NCBI GenBank assembly: GCA_947174615.1
Contig: CAMWJQ010000095.1
Location: 1-10,707 of the forward strand
Origin: an uncultured Lachnospiraceae bacterium
Lineage (GTDB): Bacteria > Bacillota > Clostridia > Lachnospirales > Lachnospiraceae
Direction: 5' to 3'
Length of the DNA stretch: 10,707 nucleotides
The notes beneath the pieces are model-generated. The model ran no database searches and was not told the DNA's origin. It saw only the letters and a program-made list of their open reading frames with translations. Both the position numbers and the translations under genes were made by a program. This document shows positions 1 to 5,871 of the stretch, in pieces (position 1 is the stretch's first letter; each line of letters opens with the position of its first letter).

Positions 1-143
1 ACAGGAAACTGAAAAATAACCTTTTTAATGCGAAATACCAGCTCATTGCCTGTGAATTGCTTTTCGTCCGATAAGCCCCCCACATATTCCCTTTCCAAGT
101 AATTTCCGCTATCAGACCGCCGCATATGGCGGATGAAGTCCAT
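1..143 (-). CDS. Partial unidentified ORF running off the left edge
   Basis: The minus strand is open from the SDR stop codon to the window edge (62 codons). It lies in the same frame as the SDR gene and is separated from it only by the TGA. The first ATG in this stretch is at 141-143 and gives at least 47 residues beginning MDFIRHMRRSDSGNYLE; a second ATG lies five codons further on. I see no clear Shine-Dalgarno site before either. The composition looks protein-like but I do not recognise a family. A short GC-rich dyad (CCGCCG at 117-122, CGGCGG at 148-153) overlaps the putative start and could instead be a structure downstream of the SDR gene. This may be a small downstream gene, a remnant, or chance openness. 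Confidence 0.3.
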   Translation of the reverse strand, partial: MDFIRHMRRSDSGNYLEREYVGGLSDEKQFTGNELVFRIKKVIFQFP

Positions 144-188
144 AGTACGGCGGTTAGCTTTTATGTATTTCTTTATAAATATCTGTTC

Positions 189-980
189 TCACATACGCTG
201 CTGATTATGTGATGAATTTCCCGCATATGAGAAAAGTGGGTCTGCCAGCTGGAAACTGAAACTCTCCCTGTCTACCAGCCCCACTACTTTTTCGCTGTCG
301 TACAGTTCAAGCAGGAATCCGGCTACCTGCTTGCCCGTGTGGTAAGTTCCGAAAGACTTGTCATAGTCATATTCACTGACATTGTTTGCCACCATTCCAA
401 ACTCTGTCTTTGTTGCCGCAGGTGCCAGCACCTTTGCCTTCATTTTCGCTCCCGCTTCTTCCAGTTCCCGTGCCAGACCTTCCGTAAACGTACTTACATA
501 AAATTTTGCCGCGCAGTACGTCACTGCGGTAGGAACAATGGTGTAACCCCCGCATGAGGATATATTGATAAGCTGTGTTCCCTCTATATCCTTGTAATCA
601 CGGGCATACAGTGAGGACAGAATTGTCAGAGCCTCGATGTTCAGATTCAGCATCATCCTGATCTTACCCAAGTCCTGATCCGCCACGCTGCCATAGCTGC
701 CAAAGCCCGCATTATTGATCCATGTTTCAATCTCATAATCCCTCAAACTTTCATAAAACTGGTATACGTTTTCCAGCACAGATAAATCAGCGTTGCTGAT
801 GACAATATCCAAATCCGGATGTTTCCCTAAAATCTCCTGTTTCAATCTCTCGAGATTATTTTTTCGCCTTGCTGCTATGACCAGATTTTTACCCCGCTCC
901 GCAAATGCCTTTGCCGTTTCGTACCCAATGCCTGAACTCGCCCCTGTTATGACCGTATATTTTCCTGTTCCCTGAACCAT
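189..980 (-). CDS. Short-chain dehydrogenase/reductase (SDR) family oxidoreductase
   Basis: A classical SDR of 263 residues, probably a cytoplasmic NAD(P)(H)-dependent oxidoreductase. The Rossmann dinucleotide motif TGASSGIG is at residues 12-19, NNAG at 89-92, and the catalytic set is Ser142, Tyr155 and Lys159 (YCAAK). Arginines 38-39 after the second beta strand favour NADP(H), as known for the family. The frame could extend upstream to 1013, but AAGGAGG lies 8 nt before the ATG at 978-980, so I start there; the longer form would run through its own promoter. The gene diverges from a merR gene and its promoter has the 19-bp spacer of MerR-activated genes, so it is probably the regulator's target. 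The substrate cannot be told from sequence; an aldehyde or ketone is plausible by analogy with other MerR-SDR pairs. Confidence 0.92.
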   Translation of the reverse strand: MVQGTGKYTVITGASSGIGYETAKAFAERGKNLVIAARRKNNLERLKQEILGKHPDLDIVISNADLSVLENVYQFYESLRDYEIETWINNAGFGSYGSVADQDLGKIRMMLNLNIEALTILSSLYARDYKDIEGTQLINISSCGGYTIVPTAVTYCAAKFYVSTFTEGLARELEEAGAKMKAKVLAPAATKTEFGMVANNVSEYDYDKSFGTYHTGKQVAGFLLELYDSEKVVGLVDRESFSFQLADPLFSYAGNSSHNQQRM

Positions 981-1009
981 TTGAAAATCCTCCTTCGTTT
1001 TGGTATAAT
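981..1009 (+). promoter_or_regulatory. Predicted promoter of the merR gene
   Basis: TTGAAA at 981-986 and a perfect TATAAT at 1004-1009 are separated by exactly 17 bp on the plus strand. Transcription would start near 1016, just before the operator dyad at 1024-1037. A regulator bound there would sit in the early transcribed region, which suggests autoregulation. Confidence 0.65.
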
Positions 1010-1012
1010 CCA

Positions 1013-1043
1013 ACCATACAATGTAGAGTAAACTCTATGTCAA
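1013..1043 (-). promoter_or_regulatory. MerR-type promoter/operator for the SDR gene
   Basis: On the minus strand the -35 TTGACA (1038-1043) and -10 TATGGT (1013-1018) are 19 bp apart. This overlong spacer is the hallmark of promoters that MerR-family proteins activate by DNA distortion. The spacer carries a perfect dyad TAGAGT-TT-ACTCTA at 1024-1037, the expected operator form. The site lies between the divergent merR and SDR genes and overlaps the merR 5' leader. Confidence 0.8.
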
Positions 1044-1064
1044 GAGAATTGAGGTGATTTTTTT

Positions 1065-1445
1065 ATGGAATATTCCATTGGAGATTTTTCAAAACTGACG
1101 GGGCTGGGCATCCATACCCTGCGCTATTATGAACACGAAGGCTTGATTACACCGGAAAGAAATTCCAACAACCGCCGCTGTTATTCTGATAAAGACCTCA
1201 CATGGATCGAATTTATCAAACGCCTGAAAGATACTGGAATGCCAATTAAGGAAATCAAACACTATGCCAAACTCCGGGCAACAGGCAATCCCACCCTTTT
1301 TGAAAGGATGGAGATGCTGGTACAGCACCGCCAGGCACTTGATGAGCAGATAGCGCGGCTGCAGGATCATAAGCTAAAATTGAATGAGAAAATAGAATTT
1401 TACAAGAAAGAAATAGCGCGTGTAAACACCAGAGGGACAGGATAA
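1065..1445 (+). CDS. MerR family transcriptional regulator
   Basis: A 126-residue DNA-binding regulator. The N-terminal winged helix-turn-helix is typical (YSIGDFSKLTGLGIHTLRYY at residues 3-22, then EHEGLI and the RRCYSD wing region), followed by a dimerisation coiled coil (about residues 80-120) and almost no effector domain. The start is supported by GAGGTGA 7 nt upstream. It resembles the AdhR group of aldehyde or thiol-stress regulators. However, in the segment WIEFIKRLKDTG, where I recall Bacillus AdhR having its redox cysteine, this protein has arginine at residue 53. Its only cysteine is Cys39, in the wing. Sensing by AdhR-type cysteine alkylation is therefore doubtful. It very probably controls the divergent SDR gene and itself. 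Confidence 0.92.
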   Translation: MEYSIGDFSKLTGLGIHTLRYYEHEGLITPERNSNNRRCYSDKDLTWIEFIKRLKDTGMPIKEIKHYAKLRATGNPTLFERMEMLVQHRQALDEQIARLQDHKLKLNEKIEFYKKEIARVNTRGTG

Positions 1446-1457
1446 CCCGCCCCTCTG
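1430..1457. terminator. Weak hairpin between convergent merR and MFS genes
   Basis: A 7-bp inverted repeat CAGAGGG/CCCTCTG (1430-1436 and 1451-1457) with a 14-nt loop spans the end of merR, 10 bp from the end of the convergent MFS gene. Neither strand has a good T tract afterwards, so this is only a candidate bidirectional terminator. Confidence 0.25.
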
Positions 1458-1467
1458 TATGATCCAA

Positions 1468-2745
1468 TCAGTTTAATTTCCTTATTTCCTGGTTGAAACA
1501 GGATACCAGGCTCACCGTAAATCCACATATCCCGGTACACAGGAACATTGCCGCCATGCCGCTTCCTGCACTATCCCCTACGATTATTTCCAGCATCCCT
1601 ACCAGCCTGTTCCCGGAAGACATAAAAGGCTCAAAGACATAATCTGCCAGCCAGCCTCCGAGAATAATTCCAGCCGGGATCGTGCTGTACTGGATAGCAT
1701 TCCTGACGGCAAACACCCTCCCCTGCATAGCGGCGGGAATCTTACGGTACAGTATCGTATTCTGGTTTGCCATAATAAAGGGAATCGGCAGACTGGCAGC
1801 AACCGCACCCGCTGAACACCAGAATACATTCTTCCCAACTGCCATCATCAGGTCACCAAACAGAAATGACAATGCCGCCGAAACATAAATTGCCACGGCT
1901 TTATGGCGGCTTTCCTTCTTTACGGAAACAATGATACCCCCGGCAATCCCACCTACTCCCATACAGGCATTTACAGTTCCAAGTACAATGCTGTCCCCGG
2001 AACTCCTTAACAAAATCATTGGCGAGAGAATATTTTCATAGGTCAGCCTTGAACAGAAATTGATCAGTGCAATTGTAAACATGATATAAAATATGCCTTT
2101 TTCCTTTTTTAGAAACTCAAATCCCTCCGCTATCCCGGCAAAGGGGGAACTATGCGTTTTGTCCTGCGCCTGTTCCGGGATTGTGATAAAGAACAGCAAT
2201 ACGCAAAATGCAAAGACAAAGCTCGCCAGATCTATCAGCAGGATAAGCGGCAGCCCTCCTGCCGCAAACAGGAAAGCCGCCAGCATGGGGCTGAATACCA
2301 CGATAAGATTATTGGAAAAAGAATTCATCCCGCCCACATTTGAAATCATCTCATTCGGCACGAGCCTTCCCGTTGCCACTGCGGATGCAGGCTGCTGAAA
2401 GGCATTCGTTATACCGACCACCGCATTAATGGCACAAATGTTCCATACCTCCAAACAGCCTGCAAACTGAAACGCCAATACTGCCAATGAACCTGCCGCT
2501 GCAATGCTGTCCGAAACCAGCATGATTGTTTTCTTCTTATGCCTGTCTATGAAATCACCGGCAAACAGGCTTAAAAGCACATACGGCACATAATTGCAAA
2601 AGGACATCAGCGAAACGGGCATTGCAGAATGGCTCTGTCCATACGCCCACAAGACAAGCGCAAACCCGGTCATGGAACTTCCAAGCCCTGATACGCTCTG
2701 GCTTAACCACAAAATAATATATTTCTTAAATGATTTTTCTTCCAT
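1468..2745 (-). CDS. MFS efflux transporter, macrolide-efflux (Mef/DHA3)-like
   Basis: A 425-residue polytopic membrane protein with about 12 hydrophobic segments, matching the usual length of the DHA3 drug:H+ antiporters that include MefA. The MFS motif A is clear after the second segment (GDFIDRHKKK, residues about 63-72). The N-terminus is short and cytoplasmic (MEEKSFKKYIILWLSQ), as in Mef-like proteins. The start ATG at 2743-2745 has TTGGAGA 7-8 nt upstream. Function is inferred as export of a small hydrophobic drug or metabolite; the substrate is not visible in sequence. A 26-codon leader ORF with competing hairpins lies upstream, which is how several ribosome-targeting antibiotic resistance genes are induced. 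That context strengthens an antibiotic-efflux reading but does not prove it. Confidence 0.88.
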   Translation of the reverse strand: MEEKSFKKYIILWLSQSVSGLGSSMTGFALVLWAYGQSHSAMPVSLMSFCNYVPYVLLSLFAGDFIDRHKKKTIMLVSDSIAAAGSLAVLAFQFAGCLEVWNICAINAVVGITNAFQQPASAVATGRLVPNEMISNVGGMNSFSNNLIVVFSPMLAAFLFAAGGLPLILLIDLASFVFAFCVLLFFITIPEQAQDKTHSSPFAGIAEGFEFLKKEKGIFYIMFTIALINFCSRLTYENILSPMILLRSSGDSIVLGTVNACMGVGGIAGGIIVSVKKESRHKAVAIYVSAALSFLFGDLMMAVGKNVFWCSAGAVAASLPIPFIMANQNTILYRKIPAAMQGRVFAVRNAIQYSTIPAGIILGGWLADYVFEPFMSSGNRLVGMLEIIVGDSAGSGMAAMFLCTGICGFTVSLVSCFNQEIRKLN

Positions 2746-2802
2746 TGAATTTTCTCCAATCTATTCTTTATTTTTTCAGAATGAAAAGTACAAAATCCAA
2801 TG

Positions 2803-2860
2803 TGGACGATGTTTTTTACCTCTGTACAAATTTCGTCCATTCATCAGACTTTGTACAGAG
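2803..2860 (-). promoter_or_regulatory. Attenuator: competing inverted repeats in the leader of the MFS gene
   Basis: Arm A CTCTGTACAAA (2850-2860) and arm A' TTTGTACAGAG (2820-2830) form a perfect 11-bp stem with a 19-nt loop, both inside the leader ORF. The loop contains TGGACGA (2833-2839), which is perfectly complementary to TCGTCCA (2803-2809) just after the leader stop. A third element, TTTTGTAC at about 2788-2795, could also pair with arm A. A:A' and B:B' cannot easily coexist. The region after B' is U-rich but lacks a clean U tract, and I see no direct pairing with the MFS ribosome site. Whether control is transcriptional or translational is therefore open. Confidence 0.65.
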
Positions 2861-2896
2861 CCCTTTGCTTAAGTCAATCACTAAATGGCAGAGCAT
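2816..2896 (-). CDS. Putative 26-residue regulatory leader peptide
   Basis: ATG at 2894-2896, preceded by GGGAGGTGG with 7 nt between GGAGG and the start, opens 26 codons ending in TAA at 2816-2818. The peptide begins MLCHLVIDLSKGLC and ends TKFVQR. It lies between a good promoter (2931-2959) and the MFS gene, whose start is 70 nt downstream. Codons 12-26 contain both arms of the 11-bp hairpin and one arm of the alternative hairpin, so ribosome position on this ORF would decide which stem forms. This is the organisation of leader peptides upstream of erm, cat and similar inducible resistance genes. I infer a cis-acting regulatory role; no function is suggested for the peptide itself. Confidence 0.7.
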   Translation of the reverse strand: MLCHLVIDLSKGLCTKSDEWTKFVQR

Positions 2897-2930
2897 ATTT
2901 CCACCTCCCTCAGTTATCTTTTCGCAGGAC

Positions 2931-2959
2931 AGTATAGCATGGAAAGGTTTCTTTAGCAA
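2931..2959 (-). promoter_or_regulatory. Predicted promoter of the leader-MFS transcript
   Basis: TTGCTA (2954-2959) and TATACT (2931-2936) are spaced 17 bp apart on the minus strand, starting 13 bp after the PEBP stop codon. Transcription would begin near 2925, about 15 nt before the leader ribosome site, giving a leader RNA of roughly 180 nt before the MFS start. Confidence 0.6.
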
Positions 2960-2972
2960 TCTGCCTGCAATA

Positions 2973-3479
2973 TTACAATTTTTCATATATTCCTTTTAGG
3001 GTAAACTGGTCTAAAATATGCCCGTCCATTTCCCGGTAAAGCTCGTTCAGCAGAAATCCTCTCTCCAAATCCATCATTTTGTCCAAAGCATACACATGAA
3101 GTTCGTATATGTGCGGCTTATCGGGCGGAGTCATCCCGCCATAATAGGAGGAAAGCTCCGCGGTCTGCTCTCCGCCCTGTATACTCGTCCAGCTATTCCT
3201 ACCCTGCACAAAATCCTCCGCCGTCTGACTCTCGTTCTCTTTGATCTCAAAACGGGTTATATTTGCTGCCAGCCAGTGTATCCATGCGAATCCCTCGGTC
3301 ACCGGGTATGCGTCCTTGTCCTCTAAGACAATGGCAACCGATACAGTTCCCTGCGGCACATCTTCCACCGTAAAAGGCAAAGAATAAGTGGGGATGCCGT
3401 TTTCATTGAACTGCGTCCCATGCCCGCCATATTGGGGTTGTATTATCCCGTTTATAATACCGCTGCTTGTAACATTCAT
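2973..3479 (-). CDS. PEBP family protein (YbhB/YbcL, Raf kinase inhibitor-like)
   Basis: A 168-residue cytoplasmic protein of the phosphatidylethanolamine-binding family, at the usual bacterial length. The conserved ligand-pocket elements are present: DKDA at residues 54-57, HW at 68-69, YYGG at 112-115, PP at 118-119 and HIYEL from 123. The frame can be extended five codons to a TTG, but GGAGG lies 8 nt before the ATG at 3477-3479, so that is taken as the start. The bacterial role of this family is poorly defined; anion or small-ligand binding is known structurally. It follows the HxlR regulator gene with about 80 bp between them and has its own promoter-like sequence beside a perfect dyad, so it may be that regulator's target. 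Confidence 0.88.
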   Translation of the reverse strand: MNVTSSGIINGIIQPQYGGHGTQFNENGIPTYSLPFTVEDVPQGTVSVAIVLEDKDAYPVTEGFAWIHWLAANITRFEIKENESQTAEDFVQGRNSWTSIQGGEQTAELSSYYGGMTPPDKPHIYELHVYALDKMMDLERGFLLNELYREMDGHILDQFTLKGIYEKL

Positions 3480-3511
3480 CTCTGAAGCCTCCAATCTGAT
3501 TTTCTGATGAT

Positions 3512-3540
3512 ATTATAAGCGACGGTTCCCGGACAGTAAA
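3512..3540 (-). promoter_or_regulatory. Predicted promoter of the PEBP gene
   Basis: A perfect TATAAT (3512-3517) follows a weak -35 TTTACT (3535-3540) with a 17-bp spacer on the minus strand. The weak -35 box directly abuts the dyad at 3542-3561, which suggests regulated rather than constitutive expression. Confidence 0.5.
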
Positions 3541-3541
3541 T

Positions 3542-3561
3542 TACCCACTTTTTTGTGGGTA
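3542..3561. promoter_or_regulatory. Perfect 7-6-7 dyad, candidate HxlR operator
   Basis: TACCCAC-TTTTTT-GTGGGTA is a perfect inverted repeat that begins immediately after the HxlR stop codon and ends one base before the PEBP -35 box. As RNA on the minus strand it would be a hairpin with an A6 loop and no following U tract, so a terminator is unlikely. Size and symmetry suit a dimeric winged-helix regulator such as the neighbouring HxlR protein. Confidence 0.5.
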
Positions 3562-3927
3562 CTAATCCGGGATAACTCCCTTTTCCTCCAGGATATGTTC
3601 CATGCCGTTTGCTTTCAGGTAGTCAATCCCGATATGCTGCATGATTCTCAATGCTTCCAGTATTTTCATTCCCATATCATCTGTTAGTGAATATTCCACC
3701 CGGAGCGGGTATCCCTCATAGGATTTCTTTGCCACAAAGCCATAGTTCGTCAGTTCTTTTAACTGCTCCAGCAGCATTTTCTGTGTAATACCATCTATAT
3801 CCCGTTCCAGCTTCGCCAAAGATGTCGCCCCTAAACGCAGCCGCCACAAGATGATCGGCTTCCACTTTCCCTTGATCATGTCATGTACAAGTTCCAAAGG
3901 GCAGGTATATTCTGTCCGCATTTTCAT
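3562..3927 (-). CDS. HxlR family winged-helix transcriptional regulator
   Basis: A 121-residue protein with the HxlR (DUF24) layout: an N-terminal CPLE motif with Cys9, GKWKPIILWRL (about residues 20-30), the recognition helix around ITQKMLLEQLKEL (about 47-60), and a wing ending in VEYSLTDDG-like sequence. The open frame extends 28 codons further upstream, but AAAGGAG sits about 9 nt before the ATG at 3925-3927 and the family begins at this point, so the short form is chosen. Cys9 corresponds to the conserved N-terminal cysteine used for thiol or quinone sensing in YodB-type members; sensing here is inferred. It lies upstream of the PEBP gene in the same direction, with a candidate operator between them. 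Confidence 0.9.
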   Translation of the reverse strand: MKMRTEYTCPLELVHDMIKGKWKPIILWRLRLGATSLAKLERDIDGITQKMLLEQLKELTNYGFVAKKSYEGYPLRVEYSLTDDMGMKILEALRIMQHIGIDYLKANGMEHILEEKGVIPD

Positions 3928-4011
3928 AGGCAGATACTCCTTTCGCTTTCCGCTATTTCCTATTACATTCCATCCGCCGGACATCTTCATTTCAAGAATT
4001 CCCGCTTTCAT

Positions 4012-4146
4012 AGTCCACTATATCGCTTGTAAATAGTTGACAAGTACTTCCATTTTACGCAAAGACAAATACCAATACTTTTTGGGAATATTATTTATAA
4101 ATATTACCATCATCAAGACTGCTTGTTTTCCATAAACCTTTTAAAT
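4012..4146. other. Intergenic region upstream of the HxlR gene
   Basis: A+T-rich spacer of 135 bp. It contains a near-palindrome of A/T around 4085-4110 and the palindrome AAGTACTT at 4042-4049. I could not identify a convincing 17-bp-spaced promoter for the HxlR gene, although it must start here or within the 84 bp before its ATG. Confidence 0.3.
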
Positions 4147-4611
4147 TCATTTCAAATATGTCATGATGACAGCTTTTAATCGCTGTTCTTCGGACTCATA
4201 CATGAGGCACTTGCAATGAACTTCATCATTCACATCAATGAGAACATTCATGCCATGTTGGTCTGCGATATCCAAAACATTCTCAAAAGGAATATAACCA
4301 ATCTCGACATATCCCCAAAATTTCCCTTTGAACTGTAGAACCTGAATATGTCGTGTACAGTCATCCATGTTTGTAAAAACAATCAGATTTCCATCCTCAC
4401 AAAGTACCTTTTCAATCGTTGTAAGCCCTTTCGCCCTTTTGGGCGGAATAAATGTAAGCACATTGCGTCTCCCCAAAATTTCCTTTATGACTTCCCAGTC
4501 AGATTCTTTTCTGTGACTTTTTCCAAGCTTCATTTTCAGTAATGAAACCTCTTCCTTCGAAATTAAATTCCACTCTGGTTTAGCAGCGTCATATTTTTCA
4601 ACTTTTTTCAT
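4147..4611 (-). CDS. Hypothetical protein, possibly SseB-like
   Basis: An intact 154-residue soluble protein. The start ATG at 4609-4611 has AAGGAG 9 nt upstream. The N-terminal half is charged and mostly helical. The C-terminal half has alternating strands: a GNLIVFTNMDDC segment, then GYIPFENVLDIADQHGMNVLIDV, then a cysteine-containing tail. That order (a short strand ending in 'FTN', later a 'pF..v...a...g.n.liD' block) resembles the SseB N-terminal fold of unknown function, but I only recognise the pattern loosely. It follows the antitoxin remnant by 26 bp on the same strand, so it may share transcription with that block. No transmembrane segment or signal peptide is evident. Confidence 0.6.
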   Translation of the reverse strand: MKKVEKYDAAKPEWNLISKEEVSLLKMKLGKSHRKESDWEVIKEILGRRNVLTFIPPKRAKGLTTIEKVLCEDGNLIVFTNMDDCTRHIQVLQFKGKFWGYVEIGYIPFENVLDIADQHGMNVLIDVNDEVHCKCLMYESEEQRLKAVIMTYLK

Positions 4612-4637
4612 CTCTGCGTACTCCTTATTTTTTAAGT

Positions 4638-4808
4638 CTAAACCTTATTCTTGCGGCTTCGCCTCACCACCGCATTCTTAAACGCTTTCATCATAGCTGG
4701 TGACAACTCCTCACAATTCTCACCAAATAGAATTGAACTTTTTTGTACCGCCTCCACTTCTTTTAGTCGTTCTTCCGCAAGCTGCGTACAATGTGTGTCG
4801 CAAAGCTG
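4638..4808 (-). pseudogene. 5'-truncated remnant of a BrnA-like antitoxin gene
   Basis: Reading from 4808 to the TAG at 4638-4640 gives 56 codons with no ATG start. They align without gaps to the intact small antitoxin at 5692-5871: LAEERLKEVEAVQKSSILFG here against PTEEQLKEIEEAQNSPIVFD there, then an identical CEELSPAMMKAFK block and a basic tail. Nucleotide similarity is also high, especially around 4650-4735. The first dozen codons of the antitoxin have been replaced by unrelated sequence, so this is a broken paralogue. It is in the same frame as the ATPase fragment just upstream, with two stop codons between them. No toxin partner gene is next to it. Confidence 0.72.
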
Positions 4809-4817
4809 TTAATTTCC

Positions 4818-5202
4818 TTATACATCTTTTTTGATTTCTGTAGGCGTTAAATACCTATCTGTATAAACAGGTTTACCTGTATTTACAGTCGCTTTTTCTA
4901 GAAATCTTATAATATCCTGCGCCTGTAATTGACCATTAAAATCTGATAATGCCGCCAAAATCCATCTTGATGAATTTGCTTCATTGGAAGTCGGCTTTCC
5001 AAGTTTCACTCCCCATAATTTATGAAGTGTCTGGTCAATTACATCTCTTGGCGCCATTTCAAGTGAAACATCCTCCTCATAAAAATCTGATACAGCTTGA
5101 CTAGTCCCAAGCTGCTAATCTTAATGCTTCCGTACTTGACCACTGCAATTCGACCGAACGGTAGAGTGAATGAAACTGCTCATAATTGATCGTCAGCGAG
5201 TC
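4818..5202 (-). pseudogene. C-terminal fragment of a P-loop-type ATPase, frameshifted
   Basis: Two reading frames join into one protein-like stretch. Codons from 5202 to 5104 read DSLTINYEQFHSLYRSVELQ then WSSTEALRLAAWD, ending at a TAG (5101-5103). A second frame, open from 5114 to the TAA at 4818-4820, reads QAVSDFYEEDVSLE, then MAPRDVIDQTLHKLWG and SSRWILAALSDFNGQLQAQD. The last block resembles the C-terminal region of AAA/P-loop ATPases that I have seen in accessory islands; the family is uncertain. No Walker motif is present, so only the distal part survives. An ATG-initiated 79-residue ORF (4818-5057) lies inside, but coding-like sequence continues upstream of it and its ribosome site is poorly placed. 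The fragment starts about 15 bp after the spmA copy ends. Confidence 0.6.
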
Positions 5203-5217
5203 CTAAAGCAAAGAGCC

Positions 5218-5556
5218 TTACACTCTCTGCTTTCTATCCATGATTTTACAATATATCACCGCCACTACTGTACTAAAAAACATCGCCACAATTGCAGGCA
5301 CAATGACTGCCGCCGGGTTCGGGTTCGTGCTCCCGTACTGACTGCGGCAGGTGATAATATTCACTGGTATCAATTGCAATGACGAGATATTCATCACGAG
5401 AAATGTGCACATCTCATTGCTTGCAGTCCGCGAACCATAATTGGTCAAACTCCCCAAAGAACCTGCCATTTCCCTCTCGTCCATATATTCCTTGTTTCCC
5501 CTCTCCCGCTCCAACTGCTCCAAATCACTCATCGCCCTTAATCCCCCTTGCGTCAA
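5218..5556 (-). pseudogene. spmA: 3'-end fragment of spmA (spore maturation protein A), copy A
   Basis: The frame encodes the C-terminal half of SpmA, a membrane protein with a nucleoside-recognition (Gate) domain involved in spore core dehydration. Key blocks are RAMSDLEQLERERGN, TASNEMCTFLVMNISSLQLI, and the final membrane helix (AAVIVPAIVAMFFSTVVAVIYCK). SpmA is normally about 195-200 residues; the first half is absent. Homology begins abruptly at the repeat at 5543-5574. Initiation would need the TTG at 5554-5556 or the ATG at 5530-5532, and neither looks designed as a start. Relative to copy B it carries a 6-bp tandem duplication (NPNP for NP, around 5320-5333). It is probably a displaced gene end and not a working protein. 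Confidence 0.78.
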
Positions 5557-5574
5557 GGTAGTGACACGTACTTT
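5543..5574. repeat. 32-bp repeat at the spmA breakpoint, copy A
   Basis: This stretch matches 6500-6531 at 31 of 32 positions. It contains the dyad CCTTG-CGT-CAAGG (5546-5558) followed by TAGTGACACGTACTTT. Left of it lies the spmA 3' fragment; right of it the sequence is unrelated to the other copy. It marks the point where spmA homology is joined to foreign DNA, so it is a candidate recombination or attachment site. Confidence 0.7.
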
Positions 5575-5590
5575 TTGAAAATTTGTTATA

Positions 5591-5626
5591 AAAAGCAGGA
5601 TATCCTCGCCAAGATTTCCTGCTTTT
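5591..5626 (-). terminator. Rho-independent terminator downstream of the brnT-antitoxin pair
   Basis: A perfect 10-bp stem AAAAGCAGGA/TCCTGCTTTT (5591-5600, 5617-5626) has a 16-nt loop. On the minus strand it ends in TTTTTATAA, a reasonable U tract. It lies 66 bp after the antitoxin stop. Its stem shares the GCAGGA/TCCTGC core with the terminator at 6611-6647. Confidence 0.75.
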
Positions 5627-5691
5627 CATATTTTCTGCAAAATTAGATATGGAGATTTTAAATGAATCATCTTATTAATCACCAACAGTGC

Positions 5692-5871
5692 TTAAGCCTT
5701 TTTCTTGCGATTTCGTTGCACCACCGCACTCTTAAAGGCTTTCATCATAGCGGGTGACAACTCCTCACAATCCTCATCAAATACAATAGGGCTGTTTTGC
5801 GCTTCCTCAATTTCTTTCAACTGTTCTTCTGTAGGTTTTTGTCCACTCTCAATAATATATGTCTTGGTCAT
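5692..5871 (-). CDS. Small BrnA-like antitoxin of a type II toxin-antitoxin pair
   Basis: A 59-residue acidic-then-basic protein that overlaps the end of the brnT-like toxin gene by 23 bp, as translationally coupled toxin-antitoxin genes do. The open frame extends ten codons further upstream, but AAAGGAG is 8 nt before the ATG at 5869-5871, so this start is chosen. The N-terminal half is MTKTYIIESGQKPTEEQLKE, followed by the acidic PIVFDEDCEELSP and a C-terminal KAFKSAVVQRNRKKKA. It is shorter than typical BrnA proteins and I do not see a full ribbon-helix-helix. Assignment as antitoxin rests mainly on position and overlap. A truncated paralogue lies at 4638-4808. Confidence 0.68.
   Translation of the reverse strand: MTKTYIIESGQKPTEEQLKEIEEAQNSPIVFDEDCEELSPAMMKAFKSAVVQRNRKKKA

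Noticed and set aside
2730..2999. Plus-strand 89-codon frame across the MFS leader region
   Set aside because: It is antisense to the leader ORF and promoter, has no ribosome site, and reads like non-coding sequence.
4042..4049. AAGTACTT palindrome upstream of the HxlR gene as an autoregulatory operator
   Set aside because: It does not resemble the TACCCAC-N6-GTGGGTA dyad by the target gene and is too short to stand alone.
5170..5561. Plus-strand frames over spmA copy A
   Set aside because: They are antisense shadows of a well-recognised SpmA reading frame.
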